From the NCBI GenBank assembly GCA_032718475.1, contig JAUCBJ010008789.1:1-58900 (forward strand): a DNA stretch of 58,900 bases. Direction: 5' to 3'. Below the pieces are notes generated by a model. The model worked only from the letters and a program-made list of their open reading frames with translations, ran no database searches and was not told the origin of the DNA. Shown here piece by piece: positions 1 to 11,574 of the stretch (positions are counted from its first letter, which is position 1; the number at the start of each line of letters is the position of its first letter). The stretch comes from Nemertoderma westbladi. Lineage: Eukaryota > Xenacoelomorpha > Nemertodermatida > Nemertodermatidae. Both the position numbers and the translations under genes were made by a program.

Positions 1-474
1 CATGCTGGTTTCCGCACCATTGCAGGTGTATTATATTTCTATAGTGTTACCTCCTGAAATACTATACAATAGCGCCTACACCTGTGATACAATAGGCCTG
101 GTGTAATGGTGTTGGTGTACGTACGTATTTAATCTTTAATTTTTAATCCGCTACCGGTACTGGCTGACTGTTGTCTGGGTGTTTACCGCTTGTGTTTCCA
201 TCCACAATCGACATGTGCGTCGTAGTCCACCACGCAGTTGCCATTGGTTGGTGACTTGGTTTGTCTGTTGCCTGTCCGTCAACCTCACACTCTGACTACA
301 GGTCGAATGCGCAATGATCTGGCCATCTACCGGTACAAGGTGCCAGATGGGACGAGACAACATTGGGTTGATGAGAGGCGAGTCTGTGGTCTGTCTGCAC
401 GGATACCGGTCTGTCGTACCAAATATGTGTAAATATTGGTGTTTAGGTAATAATATAGTTGTGGACTGATCCTG

Positions 475-482
475 TATAAATA
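475..482 (+). promoter_or_regulatory. TATA box of the ALYREF-like gene
   Basis: TATAAATA lies 74 bases before the ATG at 556, a normal distance for a core promoter with a short 5' leader. Its presence suggests that this intronless gene has a promoter of its own. Bases 1-474 show no gene I can support. Confidence 0.5.
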
Positions 483-555
483 ACCGAATCCATCGATCAT
501 TTATTTAATTAAAAAATAAACCGGAATTTTGTTTCTTCTATTAATCAACCACATA

Positions 556-1290
556 ATGGCATCCAAAGACAAATTAGATATGAGTTTAGATGACATAATT
601 TCTACGAGTCGTGGTGGAGGGCGCGGCGGTGGTGGTGGTGGGCGTTGGAGGGGCGAGGGCGGTGGATTTAGGGGCGAGAGCGGTGGATTTAGGGGCGCGG
701 GGGGTGGAGGACGAGGCGGCTATGGTAGACCCACTCCCTACTCCCGTCCGCAGGCCCTCCCGGACCAATGGGAACACGATATGTTCTCGGATTCGGGGCC
801 CCCCGGTGCCAGCGCTCGTAGGTTCGGAGGTGGTTCCGACGGGACCGCTAAACTCCTTATCTCCAACCTCGATTGGGGCGTCAGCGACGCAGACGTGAAG
901 GAGTTGTTCTCCGAGTTCGGGGCGTTGCGTCGAGCAGCGATCCACTACGATAAATCGGGGAGGAGTTTGGGGACCGCGGAGGTTGTTTTCGAACGAAGAG
1001 GGGACGCAGTCCGAGCGATGAAGCAGTACAATGGGATCCCGTTGGATGGTCGAACCATGGAGATCCAGATGGCGTCCTCGGATGTCGGAGGATGGCGGGG
1101 CGGTGTGGGGGAAAAGGCCGCTAACGGGGGCTACGAGGATAATGGGGGGAGTGTTGGGGGTCGGTTAGGGGGAAGGGGCGGTCAGCGATATGGGGGCGAT
1201 CGATGGGGACGCGATAGGATCACGGCTGAGGATTTGGACGCCCAACTCGAAGCCTACACAGCCAATGCATCCCGATCCGCCTACACCTAG
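556..1290 (+). CDS. ALYREF: ALYREF/THOC4-type mRNA export adaptor, intronless
   Basis: Predicted 244-residue RNA-binding adaptor of the TREX complex, which in this family links spliced mRNA to the UAP56 helicase and the export receptor NXF1 in the nucleus. The start is the ATG at 556 because the protein then begins with the conserved N-terminal UAP56-binding motif (MSLDDII at residues 9-15). An Arg/Gly-rich RGG tract fills residues 19-60. One RRM spans about 97-174, with RNP2 LLISNL and RNP1-like GTAEVVF. A second Gly/Arg-rich stretch follows, and the C-terminus carries the second UAP56-binding helix ([11 protein letters not shown], about 223-234). This is the full family architecture at normal length. 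It is read from one exon, whereas metazoan ALYREF genes usually have introns, so it may be a functional retrocopy. Its base composition is much more GC-rich than the flanks. Confidence 0.9.
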   Translation: MASKDKLDMSLDDIISTSRGGGRGGGGGGRWRGEGGGFRGESGGFRGAGGGGRGGYGRPTPYSRPQALPDQWEHDMFSDSGPPGASARRFGGGSDGTAKLLISNLDWGVSDADVKELFSEFGALRRAAIHYDKSGRSLGTAEVVFERRGDAVRAMKQYNGIPLDGRTMEIQMASSDVGGWRGGVGEKAANGGYEDNGGSVGGRLGGRGGQRYGGDRWGRDRITAEDLDAQLEAYTANASRSAYT

Positions 1291-1354
1291 ATACATTTAC
1301 GTAACTGAACATCCGTTATAACTATGATTACGTAACTCCACTTCCGGTTTAACC

Positions 1355-1360
1355 ATTAAA
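1355..1360 (+). terminator. candidate polyadenylation signal of the ALYREF-like gene
   Basis: ATTAAA, the commonest variant of the AATAAA signal, lies 65 bases after the stop codon. This is a position call only; other AATAAA words occur further downstream. Confidence 0.3.
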
Positions 1361-3621
1361 AACTATAGATCCGGCGGTTATTGGACGAGTTTCTGCAATA
1401 TATTTTTATGTTACTAAGGAGACGAACGGCATTTACTTTCAAATACTTTTAAAAGGCTTTGTAATACTATTCTGCGTTAAATACTTTTTTTATATTATAT
1501 AATAATATCAGGTTTTAGTATTATTTTGTTTGTCTAAGTTTTATCGTGACATTCAAAGAATCCATCCTTCAGGTTTATTATATACAATACAATGTTATTT
1601 AATATCCATAATATATATCAGGTGTTCATTTAATTGCACTGCTCTCATATTCAAGGCTACTTATATACTTTACAATATCAAAATGTCAAATTTCAGATAT
1701 TTGTTCGTTATTATTATAGTGATTTAGTGATACAACAGCGGCTTTACAAGGATTCCAAATCTGTAAAGACATCTTTTTATAAAGTGATTTAGACAGCAGA
1801 TTTGGAACCACCACAAAGGTATCCATAATAAAGTAAGTTAAGTATCACCCAATTAATATAACTATTGTGGGATATCGTGTCGTCTATATTGTATATAATA
1901 TATTATACCGTGACTCTGTATTCGGTGCGATTATTAATATTATACTGTGTCAATTAGGAATAACCAACCTATTTTATATACCGGTACCGGTAGGATATTA
2001 TATATACCGGTAGGATATTTTATTTAGTTCGCTGTCGATTTGGGTTCGTTATTTGTTGGTAAATGCAGTTCCGTTATTTGAGTTTTATGAGAAATATTAT
2101 TAATTGAAAGATTTTATATTCGTTTTAAGTTCCTCAGCATTCAAAAAACAAAGAACAAAAAACGCTTCGAACCAAATAAGATGTGGTAAATCAATGAGAA
2201 CATACATTTTAAAGTATGGAGTTAAATTTGAAAGCGAGAGATCATTTCTTGTCTATGGCATACTTTGGGTGTGTTGGGTATCAATATCGTTAAATATATC
2301 GCGACATAACTGGCCATACATTGCGTTCCTTCGGTCAATTTATGGTTTTATCGTGTCATTTAATGAATGATACTGACTAGCCACCACGTTTCCTATTGCC
2401 AGTCGGCTGCCATACAAAATGATCACGCACAGAGTGATCAGTTCTATGATAGTACTCGTCAGCAAGTCGCATCCGTCAGGACTGCAGGGTGGTGCTTGGT
2501 TTTGACATTAAGATGTTTAGTTACTTATGTTTTTCTCATACACTTGGCGTTATTATAACATTGAAAGGAATATATTATAATATAATAAGTAATTATTGTT
2601 AACAATGTTGTTCTAAATAGTAAAATTTGTTTTGAGTTTAGAGACAGCGGGGGAGGGGGGGGGGGGGACTTGACGCAGATCCAATCAATGTTAAATATCA
2701 ATTAATGGAAAGCGGCAGGTTACAGTGGCACGTTATTCTAACCAAAACAATAAAACAAAACAAGTCAGTAGAACAGGTTGTAGTTTTAGTTTCAGTTACA
2801 GTTGTTATTTGCGTTATGCCCTGGAGAGGGATGAATTGTGATTGCATCGAAAGTTCCCGATATCTGAATTTTATGATTGAAGTTATTAGCATTTTTCTTC
2901 CTCAAAATTAAAACAACTATGTGAAAGAATATTTGTAATAAAATCAGATTCATTCATAATTTGAAAACCCATGATCCAACAATAGGAAGGGGTTGTCCGC
3001 CTGATTTTTGCCTGTCTGTCTGTCCGGCCAGTGTGTGGTTGTGGGGGGGGGGGGGGGGGGGGGGTGTATATCTCAAAAACTCAAGCAGGTACACAAAAAT
3101 TTTAACGCAACTATTTATCAATTAGTATCTAGTTGTTGAATAAAGAAGTTGGGAACGATTCGATGTGCGATATTCGAAATATTAGCATATTATCAAGATT
3201 ATAGAACGCGAAATTAAATACACACAACTATACTTTGACAGCTGAACAACATTTCACTACTTTTATTGACAATTGGAGTTACGTAATAGCGTATTTACGC
3301 TATTAGAGTAAAAACGCTATTAGTTACGTACATTAAGTATAATATTATTATTGTTCTATCCCTATTCAGTGAGTTTGTATAATGTCAAGAAGTACATCAT
3401 TTATATAACGTATGTATCTATAGGGCCTAGTTGCGGATATAGGGTTAACATTTCACACAGCGCAGTAATTGTAATCATTACTTGTTTATTACATTAGATG
3501 GGGGAGGCAGTTTTTTGGTTGATGCAAGTCATTCTTGGTTTGCATCTTCCAATCCCATATGTTTTTTGGAGGAGTCTGTTTAAGCCATCTTGATGTCGTT
3601 CTAGTAAATATTTGAATATTA
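1361..3621. other. AT-rich intergenic region with poly-G runs, no gene seen
   Basis: Short chance frames only, none resembling a known family. The region holds poly-G tracts at about 2648-2668 and 3043-3064 (22 G in a row), and several copies of the ACCGGTA word near 1980-2010. The sequence after the first G-run (GACTTGACGCA) resembles that after the G-run at 58.54 kb (GACTCGACGCA). Confidence 0.6.
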
Positions 3622-3627
3622 TTTATT
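3622..3627 (-). terminator. polyadenylation signal of the RCC1L-like gene
   Basis: AATAAA on the minus strand about 30 bases past the stop codon of the RCC1-repeat gene, implying a very short 3' UTR. Confidence 0.5.
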
Positions 3628-3656
3628 TACGCAAATTAATATAAAAACCAATTAAA

Positions 3657-5009
3657 TTAAAACGGACTCGCCGTTAATATAACAGTATGGTCGACCCCTA
3701 AAGCCGCATCAATAACAGTCCGACCCATAATAACCCTCATGGGGAAACTGTGATCAGTTAGGTGTCCCAGACCCAGACAGCCACCAGTGTTGGTTCCCCA
3801 CATGTACAACTCCCCAGACGAGTTAATGGCACCGAAATGTTTCAAACCGCATCGGAGTTTAACAACCTTCGAGTCGTCGTCGTCGTTGGCTCGAAAAAAC
3901 ATCTCTGGAACTCGAGTAGGTACCGAGGATGACGTCACACGGGGCCCCAAGCCCAGGGTCCCGTGGCCCCAGGTGTAGACGCCGCCTCGGTCATCCACCA
4001 ACCCGCACACTGACTCGCCGCACGCTACATCCACCGCCGCCGCCGCTCCATGCGGCAACGGAATCCGCCGCGACCGAGGAAGTTGCGTCGACTCGGAAAC
4101 CGAACCGAACTGCCGGAACTCAGAGTTGCCCCATCCGAACAACTCGCCCGTCTCTGACACGGCGAGGTTACAATCCCCGAAGGTGGACACCTTGCAAACC
4201 CGATGTCCCACAATGTCCCCTACCACGTGAGTCGGGACGTAGTTCGTCGTGTAACCTCCATTACCAAGCTGTCCATCACCATTCCAACCAAAACAGAGAA
4301 CTTCGCGACTATCCGTTAGCAGTACAGTGTGATCTCTTCCGCAAACAATATCCTCAACCTTAAAATCGATATTAATCTTATGAATTAAACTATTTTCCGA
4401 GTACTTTTCTCCATCTATAATCGGTCTACCGCACTGTCCGAAAGTATTATTACCTAAAGTATAAACACTACCGTCTCCACACAGTACGACGGTATGAGAT
4501 CTACCGCACACAACCTTACGAATCTTCACCCCGGCGGGTAAACTTAACACGATCCGAGCGGGATTTATTGCAAAGTGTAGGTTATTTTCCCGGGAGTGTG
4601 GAGCAGGTTGGAAACCAAGTTGGCAGAATGTGTTTAGCCCCATTCCGTATAACTCACTCCTACTGCTTATTAAAGTAAACCCGTAACCAGCGGCGATGCT
4701 GCATACCTTGAGTTTAAGGTCCCGTAACACGTAGGGGGAACTCTGGTACTTGCGTGGTCTCAGGCGTTGTTTACGTTGGGGTTTAACGAACGTAGGGACC
4801 CCTAACGCCCCGGTGAAGGAATGCCCGCAGACGAATATTCGATAGATGGTGCGGTCTTGAGCTGGTTTGTTGGGGACGAATTCGTATGTGGGTATTTCTG
4901 TTGCTGAGGTGATATCCTTAGTCACAATGGTCCTGCCATCAGTGCCATGGAGTTTCCCATCAATATGAGTCAGGCGTGGGCGCCAAAGAATGTTAATATG
5001 ACGATACAT
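3657..5009 (-). CDS. RCC1L: RCC1L-like RCC1-repeat protein (mitochondrial ribosome/GTPase factor family), intronless
   Basis: 450-residue protein built almost entirely of RCC1 repeats, predicted to form a seven-bladed propeller. Repeat cores include ALYREF-unrelated blades ending in GYGFTL, CGRSHTVVL, CGRDHTVLL, FGDCNLAVS, CGESVCGL, CGLKHFGAI and GVDHTVIL. The pattern GWGNSE plus FGDCNLAVS and the lead-in GHSFTGALGVPTFV match RCC1L (WBSCR16) better than RCC1 itself. Human RCC1L is of similar length, is mitochondrial, and has been linked to mitoribosome assembly and OPA1. The N-terminus (MYRHINILWRPRL) is short, basic and acid-free, compatible with a mitochondrial presequence but not proving one. 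It is read from a single exon, although vertebrate RCC1L has many, so it may be an intact retrocopy. It is convergent with the ALYREF-like gene. Confidence 0.85.
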   Translation of the reverse strand: MYRHINILWRPRLTHIDGKLHGTDGRTIVTKDITSATEIPTYEFVPNKPAQDRTIYRIFVCGHSFTGALGVPTFVKPQRKQRLRPRKYQSSPYVLRDLKLKVCSIAAGYGFTLISSRSELYGMGLNTFCQLGFQPAPHSRENNLHFAINPARIVLSLPAGVKIRKVVCGRSHTVVLCGDGSVYTLGNNTFGQCGRPIIDGEKYSENSLIHKINIDFKVEDIVCGRDHTVLLTDSREVLCFGWNGDGQLGNGGYTTNYVPTHVVGDIVGHRVCKVSTFGDCNLAVSETGELFGWGNSEFRQFGSVSESTQLPRSRRIPLPHGAAAAVDVACGESVCGLVDDRGGVYTWGHGTLGLGPRVTSSSVPTRVPEMFFRANDDDDSKVVKLRCGLKHFGAINSSGELYMWGTNTGGCLGLGHLTDHSFPMRVIMGRTVIDAALGVDHTVILTASPF

Positions 5010-5877
5010 AATTTCTTAAGAAGCTGATTCCAACTGGATTCACATATTATTGTTTTGTAAAATGATTTACAAAAGCAATTTGAGTAGAGTGTAGAGAGCA
5101 ACTTGGCTGAGACTCAACTGCAACTTCGGTATACAATTCCCATTTCAAATCTCCCGCCATACAGCCATACATTTTATGGCTAGGAAATTAATTATATACA
5201 CCTACTATACACCTGCTGCCAGGTGCAGATGGCCGTGAAGTGCACATGAGAACACTCTACTCCTGACCAGCCATCGGTAGATCAACATCTGCCTGGCCAG
5301 GCCATATACAGATATACCCCTGCAGCCAAGTATATGGGTCCTTAATCCAGGACCAAGGGCGTCCTTCCTTATCACAGAATGTAGGGGGTCCTAGTTACAC
5401 GACCAGATTAGCCCTAGTAAGAGGGTCTATGCAGCCACAGGTGGCACCTCCTTAATGCTGCATGGAGGTTGCAAGTTTTCTTGTTAAATGACCTAGAATT
5501 TTATTAAAAGCCGTATAAAAATTCTTAAAAGGTTGTATCAAAATTTCAAAAAGTTATGGAAAGTCATCCGATTGTATATTATCATCCTGATGATGTAGGC
5601 CTATTCTAGAATATTTATAAACGCAGTACTGTAGTTAATTAACTTTTACGAATTTTCATATAACTTTTACGAATTTTTATATAACTTTTACGAATTTTTA
5701 TATAACTTTTAATTTAGTATATGTTTTGAAAATTTCTATATAACTTTTAAGAATATTTATACAGCTTTTGCTAACGAAAATGGTGCTTAAAGTACTATTA
5801 TGAAATTTGTAGTAGTGTAGTAGGTCGAATAATAGTAGTAATTCTATAATTCCATGTCACCCAGTTATTTATTACTA
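5010..5877. other. intergenic, with a short 21-bp AT-rich tandem repeat
   Basis: No gene seen. Between about 5638 and 5710 the unit ATAACTTTTACGAATTTTT recurs about four times with small changes. The rest is unremarkable AT-rich sequence upstream of the RCC1L-like gene. Confidence 0.5.
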
Positions 5878-6585
5878 TAGTGGGGTCGCTTAAGGCTGAA
5901 ATATAGCAAAATCGTTAATTGCTGGACAAAAGCATGAAAATGTGACTATATATGTAAAAAAATGTGTAGATTAATCTGAGCCTGTGTACCAAAAAAATTG
6001 ACTACTTCCCTAGCAACAGGGTGACTTTTTCATAGCAACCGGATACTTTTGGTCGTATCTGTTATTGAAACTCGCCATATAGAAAAATTACGATTATATT
6101 ACTGGGTTGGTTTAAAAATAGAAGTCGAGTACACGTTTCCATAGCAACAAGGTGACCTTTCCCTAGCAACCGTTGTATATTTAATGTAATTATGATTGAA
6201 ACTTGGACACGTGTATCAGAGCCAATGTTATTACTAACAATCTTCTATTGCTAGACAGGTTGATTATCCCAAGTTTCAATCATAATTTCATTAAATATAC
6301 AGCGGTTGCTAGGGAAAGGTCTCCTTGTTGCTATGGAAACGTGTACAAACTTATATTATAAACTAACCCAGTTATATAATCGTAATTTTTGTTTATGGCG
6401 AGTTTCAATAACAGAAACGATAAATTTTACCCGGTTGCTATGAAAAAGTCACCCTGTTGCTAGGGAAGTAGTCAATTTTTTTGGTACACAGGCTCAGATT
6501 AATCTACACATTTTTTTACATATATAGTCACATTTTCATGCTTTTGTCCGGCAATTAACGATTTTCACCTTAAGCGACCCCACTA
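5878..6585. mobile_element. 708-bp foldback (long inverted repeat) non-autonomous DNA element
   Basis: The two halves are near-complete reverse complements of each other, starting TAGTGGGGTCGCTTAAG and ending CTTAAGCGACCCCACTA, with the turn near 6230. The trinucleotide CTA stands just outside each end (5875-5877 and 6586-6588), a possible 3-bp target duplication of the kind seen with PIF/Harbinger or CACTA elements. There is no coding capacity. The superfamily is not settled by the sequence alone. Confidence 0.75.
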
Positions 6586-6625
6586 CTACTGTAGGGTAAC
6601 ATACGGAAGCCCATAGCGGCCAGGA

Positions 6626-7634
6626 AACAAACATTAATGTGGGATACAAACATTAATGAGGAGCACATTAATGAGGGACACAAACATTAATGAGGGACAC
6701 AAACATTAATGAGGGACACAAACATTAATGAGGGGCACATTATTGAGGGACACAAACATTAATGAGGGACACAAACATTAATGAGGGACACAAACATTAA
6801 TGAAGGACACAAACATTAATGAGATACACAAACATTAATGAGGGGCACATTAATGAGGGACACAAACATTAATGAGGGACACAAACATTAATGAGGGACA
6901 CAAACATTAATGAAGGACACAAACATTAATGAGATACACAAACATTAATGAGGGACACAAACATTAATGAGGGACACAAACATTAATAAGGGACACAAAC
7001 ATTAATGTGGACACAAACATTGATGTGGGACACAAACATTAATGAAGGACACAAACATTAATGAGATACACAAACATTAATGAGGGACACAAACATTAAT
7101 GAGGGACACAAACATTAATGAGGGACACAAACATTAATGAGGGACACAAACATTAATGAGGGACACAAACATTAATGAGGGACACAAACATTAATGAGGG
7201 ACACAAACATTAATGAGGGACACAAACATTAATGAGGGACACAAACATTAATGAGGGACACAAACATTAATGAGGGACACAAACATTAATGAGGGACACA
7301 AACATTAATGAGGGACACAAACATTAATGAGGGACACAAACATTAATGAGGGACACAAACATTAATGAGGGACACAAACATTAATGAGGGACACAAACAT
7401 TAATGAGGGACACAAACATTAATGAGGGACACAAACATTAATGAGGGACACAAACATTAATGAGTGACACAAACATTAATGAAGGACACAAACATTAATG
7501 AGGGACACAAACATTAATGAGTGACACAAACATTAATGAAGGACACAAACATTAATGAGGGACACAAACATTAATGAGGGACACAAACATTAATGAGGGA
7601 CACAAACATTTATAAGGGACACATTAATGGGGAC
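6626..7634. repeat. 19-bp minisatellite, about 50 units
   Basis: Tandem array of ACAAACATTAATGAGGGAC. The centre (about 7080-7450) is almost perfectly homogeneous. The left part has variant units (GAGATAC, GAAGGAC, GAGGGGCACATTAATG) that recur in blocks, so a higher-order repeat has also been copied. It begins about 40 bases after the foldback element. The array has no distinct spacers, so it is not CRISPR-like. Confidence 0.95.
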
Positions 7635-7689
7635 TGTGAGGTCCACAAAGAATGAACAAATCTCGTTCACACATTGTTGACCCGTTGGG

Positions 7690-8010
7690 TCGTTTTACCA
7701 CTCCACTACTACGGGGTAACCCGATAACTGATCTGAGTATACAAGGAAGTGGCGTCCCGCGAGTTGGAACAAATCCAAAGGGGAGGATTGAAATGGACGC
7801 ATGGGGATGGAGTCATCCATAAACTTATCCTTGGGGTGGCTGCGAAGTAGACCCTGGCACGTGTCGCACTGCCCTACGAGGCGCTTGATGTCGGCGTTAA
7901 TGCTGGGCCAGTAAAGTAAACAGCAGTTCACGCCCGCTGTTTTGTGCGGGTGATTCCCAAGTGAGACTCTCCCTTCCCATGAGGGGGTATGTAGAAGTCT
8001 ACCAGTACGA
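7690..8010 (-). pseudogene. Ty3/gypsy-type integrase fragment
   Basis: On the minus strand an open stretch encodes the integrase zinc-binding region and the start of the catalytic core: SLGNHPHKTAG leads into LLYWPSINADI, then CDTCQ, then a region ending at LVYSDQLSGYPVV, which covers the first catalytic Asp. This is the HHCC-plus-core order of Ty3/gypsy pol. The element is broken on both sides and no RT or RNase H is visible. It could belong to the same relic as the gag fragment at 9.4-9.8 kb, which is on the same strand. Confidence 0.75.
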
Positions 8011-9430
8011 CTGGTCTACCTTTATTGCTCCACTGTTCTTTGGTTCCTTAGTCGCTCCGGTTGCAATACAGTGGCGTTTGTTTATACAGTATAACTGGTA
8101 ACTGTTTATTACCTATGCTACAGTAATATCCCTTTTTATGCATCGTATGTCGGCTGCCTTCCAAGCGCCACAATGCGGCAGTTTGTCTCCAAATTTATGC
8201 ACTGTCCCATCTCATATTCCTCTTCCTTTGCACATCTATAGGCTTCACGGCTTACGGAAGGAAGGCCCGTGTTGATGCAATTGTGTACTTTGCTATTTTA
8301 GATTACTTATTTTACTAAATTTAAGTTCAAAAAACACCACTTTTATTGATAAAGCCGATTGCGTCATAATATTATATATTCCTTACTAGAAATCGTCTAC
8401 TCTGGCATATTTTAACATTTGACGCCATCTAGTGCCATTATCTGCATATCCAACTTGTTTCGGTGTCCCATTGGTTCTAAGCTCCTCGCTGTTCAACCTG
8501 TATATAACACGATTGGTTCTATGGTTTATTCACTTGTTATTGTTATTCTTTGAAAGTAAAATCACATGCCCATGCAGGGCTGTTAATCCCAGTCAGATTT
8601 TGATGACTGGCGATTATTACAAGTCGAAGTTTAAAGTCAAAGTCCTAAGTCGAAGTCTGAATTGTTTATAATAATTAATAATTGAATTGTTTATTGTTAT
8701 ATTTGATATTCTACTGGTAAACTCAATTTGTTATTATTTGGTTAATATATTGCCGATATTACAAAATCAAGGGAGTTTTACACGCGCCACAACCAGGTAG
8801 GTCTAAGCATTATTGATAACCTGGACAATTGTATCAGATCCACGTGTGCTGCCTTATCTCTAACCTGATAAATAAATAAATATATGGCGACATTTCAGTC
8901 TCATTCTAAGCGAAGCTCTTATTATTAATTACATCACGATTGAGAGTTGTCACAAATTGAATACTGTAGTGATATCAATATAATTAGACCAAAGACTTGT
9001 AACAATACGTTTCCCCTAAAGGGAAACACAATCACCAGACTTGAGTCCTTACAGAATTAATTAGTCAGACATTTACTTGTTATATCGTGTTGTCACACAC
9101 TATCGGTACTGTATACCAGCGAAATATAATAGATGATCAAATACCGTATTAGATTGACTGAAACACAGAGCAAATCAATTCATCGTGGGAAAAAGGGGAA
9201 ACAAATCGATACACAAGAGCGGCCTTCGTTGAAGGTACACAAGCGCCATTACCGTTCAGTGTTTCAGACCGGACATTCAGCCCTCGTTTTTGCATGGTTT
9301 ATCAAGTAACAAGAAGAAGTCACAATATATGAATATTGAGATTAGAAAACATATTTTTTATCAAATGCGCTAACAGCGCGTGCCCTGTGCTATGCCCCGA
9401 CTTACTTCGCTGGTACTGGGATTTTACTCT
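8011..9430. other. no gene seen; possible remains of a gypsy-type element
   Basis: AT-rich sequence between an integrase relic and a gag relic on the same (minus) strand. No RT, protease or clear LTR pair is visible, so the middle of the element has been lost or replaced. Confidence 0.4.
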
Positions 9431-9772
9431 TCAATCGGTATTGGGGGACGCTGCATTACAGTGGTTGGTTATTTTGACTAATCGGGTGTAGATTGCGCTG
9501 TAGTCGCTGTGTTTCCTTAATTGCGAGTTCCCTAGCCTGGCAGAATTCCACTGTGTCTGCCAGGTCGAGTCTCGGCTTTTTAGCGAAGACTTCCTCCCTT
9601 GGTTTTTTATTGGTGAGTCCGCATACCAGGAGGGTAAATTTCCAGTCGCCCAGCGTAATATCGGTAACGTGGGCATCATCAAAGGCTTCTTGGAGTCACA
9701 CCCAGTATTCGTTGAATGTTTGTCGCTCCACCTGTCAGTTTTTTAGTAATTGGTACCAGTCCACCATAATGT
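9431..9772 (-). pseudogene. gypsy-type gag relic
   Basis: Minus-strand reading gives a gag-like stretch with several breaks: an LQEAFDDAH-like segment, then LGDWKFTLLVCGL, then RLDLADTVEFCQARE, the pattern of the C-terminal capsid part of many Ty3/gypsy Gag proteins. It carries in-frame stops and small shifts. The relic is cut at 9784/9785 by a LINE insertion and resumes after 10995. Confidence 0.55.
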
Positions 9773-9784
9773 TATGCTGGGCGC
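9773..9784. repeat. target-site duplication (left) of the RTE-like LINE
   Basis: TATGCTGGGCGC is repeated exactly at 10984-10995, bounding the LINE fragment between them. Confidence 0.85.
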
Positions 9785-10983
9785 TTTTTGGCACTTTTGA
9801 AGAATTATCAAAAAAGAAAGACAGGCATCTGGCTGTTATCTTTGTTGACTTCTTTAAGGCCTTTGATTCAGTCTCTCGCTCACGTATGTTTAGCATCCTT
9901 TCATTATATGGGATTCCTGATGAAATTATTGCAGCAATCAGATCAGTATACTGTACGATGGTTCGACAACATTTGTGTCTACTGTTGACGGTGATACAGA
10001 ACCATTTGAAGTGTTTGGGGCGTCCTCCAGGGAGACACACTTGCACCATACTTGTTCATAATTGTGGTTGACTATGTTCTACGCATGTCCTTATGATAAC
10101 TCCACCTACTGGCTCCAGAAGTCGAGGAAATCCTGCAAAGTACCTAAGCTAACTGATCTAGACTTTGCTGATGACTTAGGAGTACTCTCAGAATCACTAG
10201 AGGAGCCCAACGGCTCCTCAGCTCATTAGAACATGCTGCTTTTAGTGTTGGTCTTTTTTTAACTCCAGAAAGACCAAAATTTTGACAGTTAACTTTGAAA
10301 GTCCTCAGCAAGTCTCTGATCGGATGAGCATACGCTCAAAGGATGGTATGCTTGAGCATGTGGACGACTTCTGTTACCTGGGATCATGGATCCGGAAGTC
10401 AGGTGAGGACCTTCGAATACGTAAGGGAAAGGCATGGGCAGCCTTGAATAGGCTTTCCAGGATTTGGAAGTCACAGAGAATTAATCGGAAACTTAAGGTC
10501 CGATTATTTAGAGCAGCAGTAGTTCCAGTACTCCTCTACGGAAGTCCATGCTGGACTCTAACTGCTGAGGACACCAAATCTCTGGATAGCACATTCACAA
10601 GAATGCTACGCCGGGTTCATTGTGTCAAGTACAATGCACACATCTCCAACCAGACACTATATAACATTGGAGGTGTCTCATTGGTTCCCCCAAGCTTGAC
10701 ACTAGAACAAAATCGCCTCCGCTTTGCAGGACATTGCTTTCGCCGTGAGGACCAGCCAGTGCATAATCTTGTACTTTGGCAGCCTCATGGAGTTAATAAG
10801 TATGGTGAACAGCCCATGACTTTCTTGAGACGCATCTTAAAGGACACTGGCCTTGAAGATGCGGATGATCTAGCAAATGTCATGGGTGATAGGGAGTTGT
10901 GGCGGCGCAATTTTGTTGACAAGCCGGCACAGCATTCTTAAAAATGCAGCAGCAATGCAGCATTCCGATCCTAGTAGTAGTAG
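9785..10983 (+). pseudogene. 5'-truncated RTE/CFDP2-like LINE: RT and C-terminal region
   Basis: Plus-strand non-LTR retrotransposon. Readable RT pieces are VIFVDFFKAFDSVSR (motif with the first catalytic Asp), an LDFADDLGVL box (10157-10186, second catalytic pair) and a long C-terminal frame (10282-10941, 219 residues) with GSWIRKSGEDLRIRKGKAW, LLYGSPCWTL and an RRMLRRV-like segment, ending KPAQHS. Several frameshifts break it, so it cannot be active. The 3' end is a short (TAG)n tail, as in RTE-type elements. A 12-bp target duplication flanks it, and it lies inside a gypsy gag relic on the opposite strand. A second copy of its 3' end is at 56.3 kb. Confidence 0.85.
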
Positions 10984-10995
10984 TATGCTGGGCGC
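10984..10995. repeat. target-site duplication (right) of the RTE-like LINE
   Basis: Exact copy of TATGCTGGGCGC at 9773-9784. Confidence 0.85.
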
Positions 10996-11049
10996 GTATG
11001 TGATCGTGGATACACATCAAGATTTTGTTTGACATATTTTGACAATTTT

Positions 11050-11490
11050 GATTGACAATTTTGTACTCATTTTTTTTTATAAGAGTAACATTAATTCAAT
11101 GTAATATGTATGCCTACTCATTTTAAAATGAGTACCCCATTAATTCAGAAAATCTTGCAATTTTGTACTCATATTTTAGCCAATCGCGAATTTGCCATTC
11201 ATCTTTGAATAATTGACACCCATCTTCTAGCCAATCGCGAATTTGCGCCTCATCTTCGAATAATTGCTACCCATCTTTTAGCCAATCGCGAATTTGCCCC
11301 TCATCTTTGAAAATATTCAAACATCTTTTAGCCAATCATTGATAAGGCCTTTTCCAAATAAGGCCTTATCAATATAAGGCAATATTTTCCGAATTAATGG
11401 TGTACTCATTTTAAAATGCGAACATAATTCATTGAATTAGTGACTCTTATAAAAATATGAGTATAAAATTGGTGTACTTATTTTAAAATG
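11050..11490. mobile_element. AT-rich foldback element with an internal 51-bp tandem repeat
   Basis: The left arm (TACTCATTTTTTTTTATAAGAG near 11063) and the right arm (CTCTTATAAAAATATGAGTA near 11452) are inverted copies, as are the inner ATTCAATG/CATTGAAT segments. Between them a 51-bp unit containing AGCCAATCGCGAATTTG begins near 11178, 11229 and 11280, with a partial fourth near 11330. No coding capacity. Ends are not exactly defined. Confidence 0.55.
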
Positions 11491-11574
11491 AGAACATAAT
11501 GCTATCGAATTAGTTACACATATAAAAAATAATTATTTATAATAATTAATAATAATAATTATTATTATTTTCTT

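Noticed and set aside
586-945. Minus-strand and alternate-frame proteins over the ALYREF-like gene
   Set aside because: Low-complexity shadows of the GC-rich RGG coding sequence.
3043-3064. G-quadruplex regulatory element
   Set aside because: Pure homopolymer G; length is unreliable and there is no context for function.
3929-4363. 144-residue plus-strand frame over the RCC1L-like gene
   Set aside because: Shadow of the minus-strand gene; composition-driven Pro/Arg runs.
6626-7634. Possible CRISPR-like array
   Set aside because: Units are contiguous 19-bp repeats with no unique spacers, and the genome is eukaryotic.
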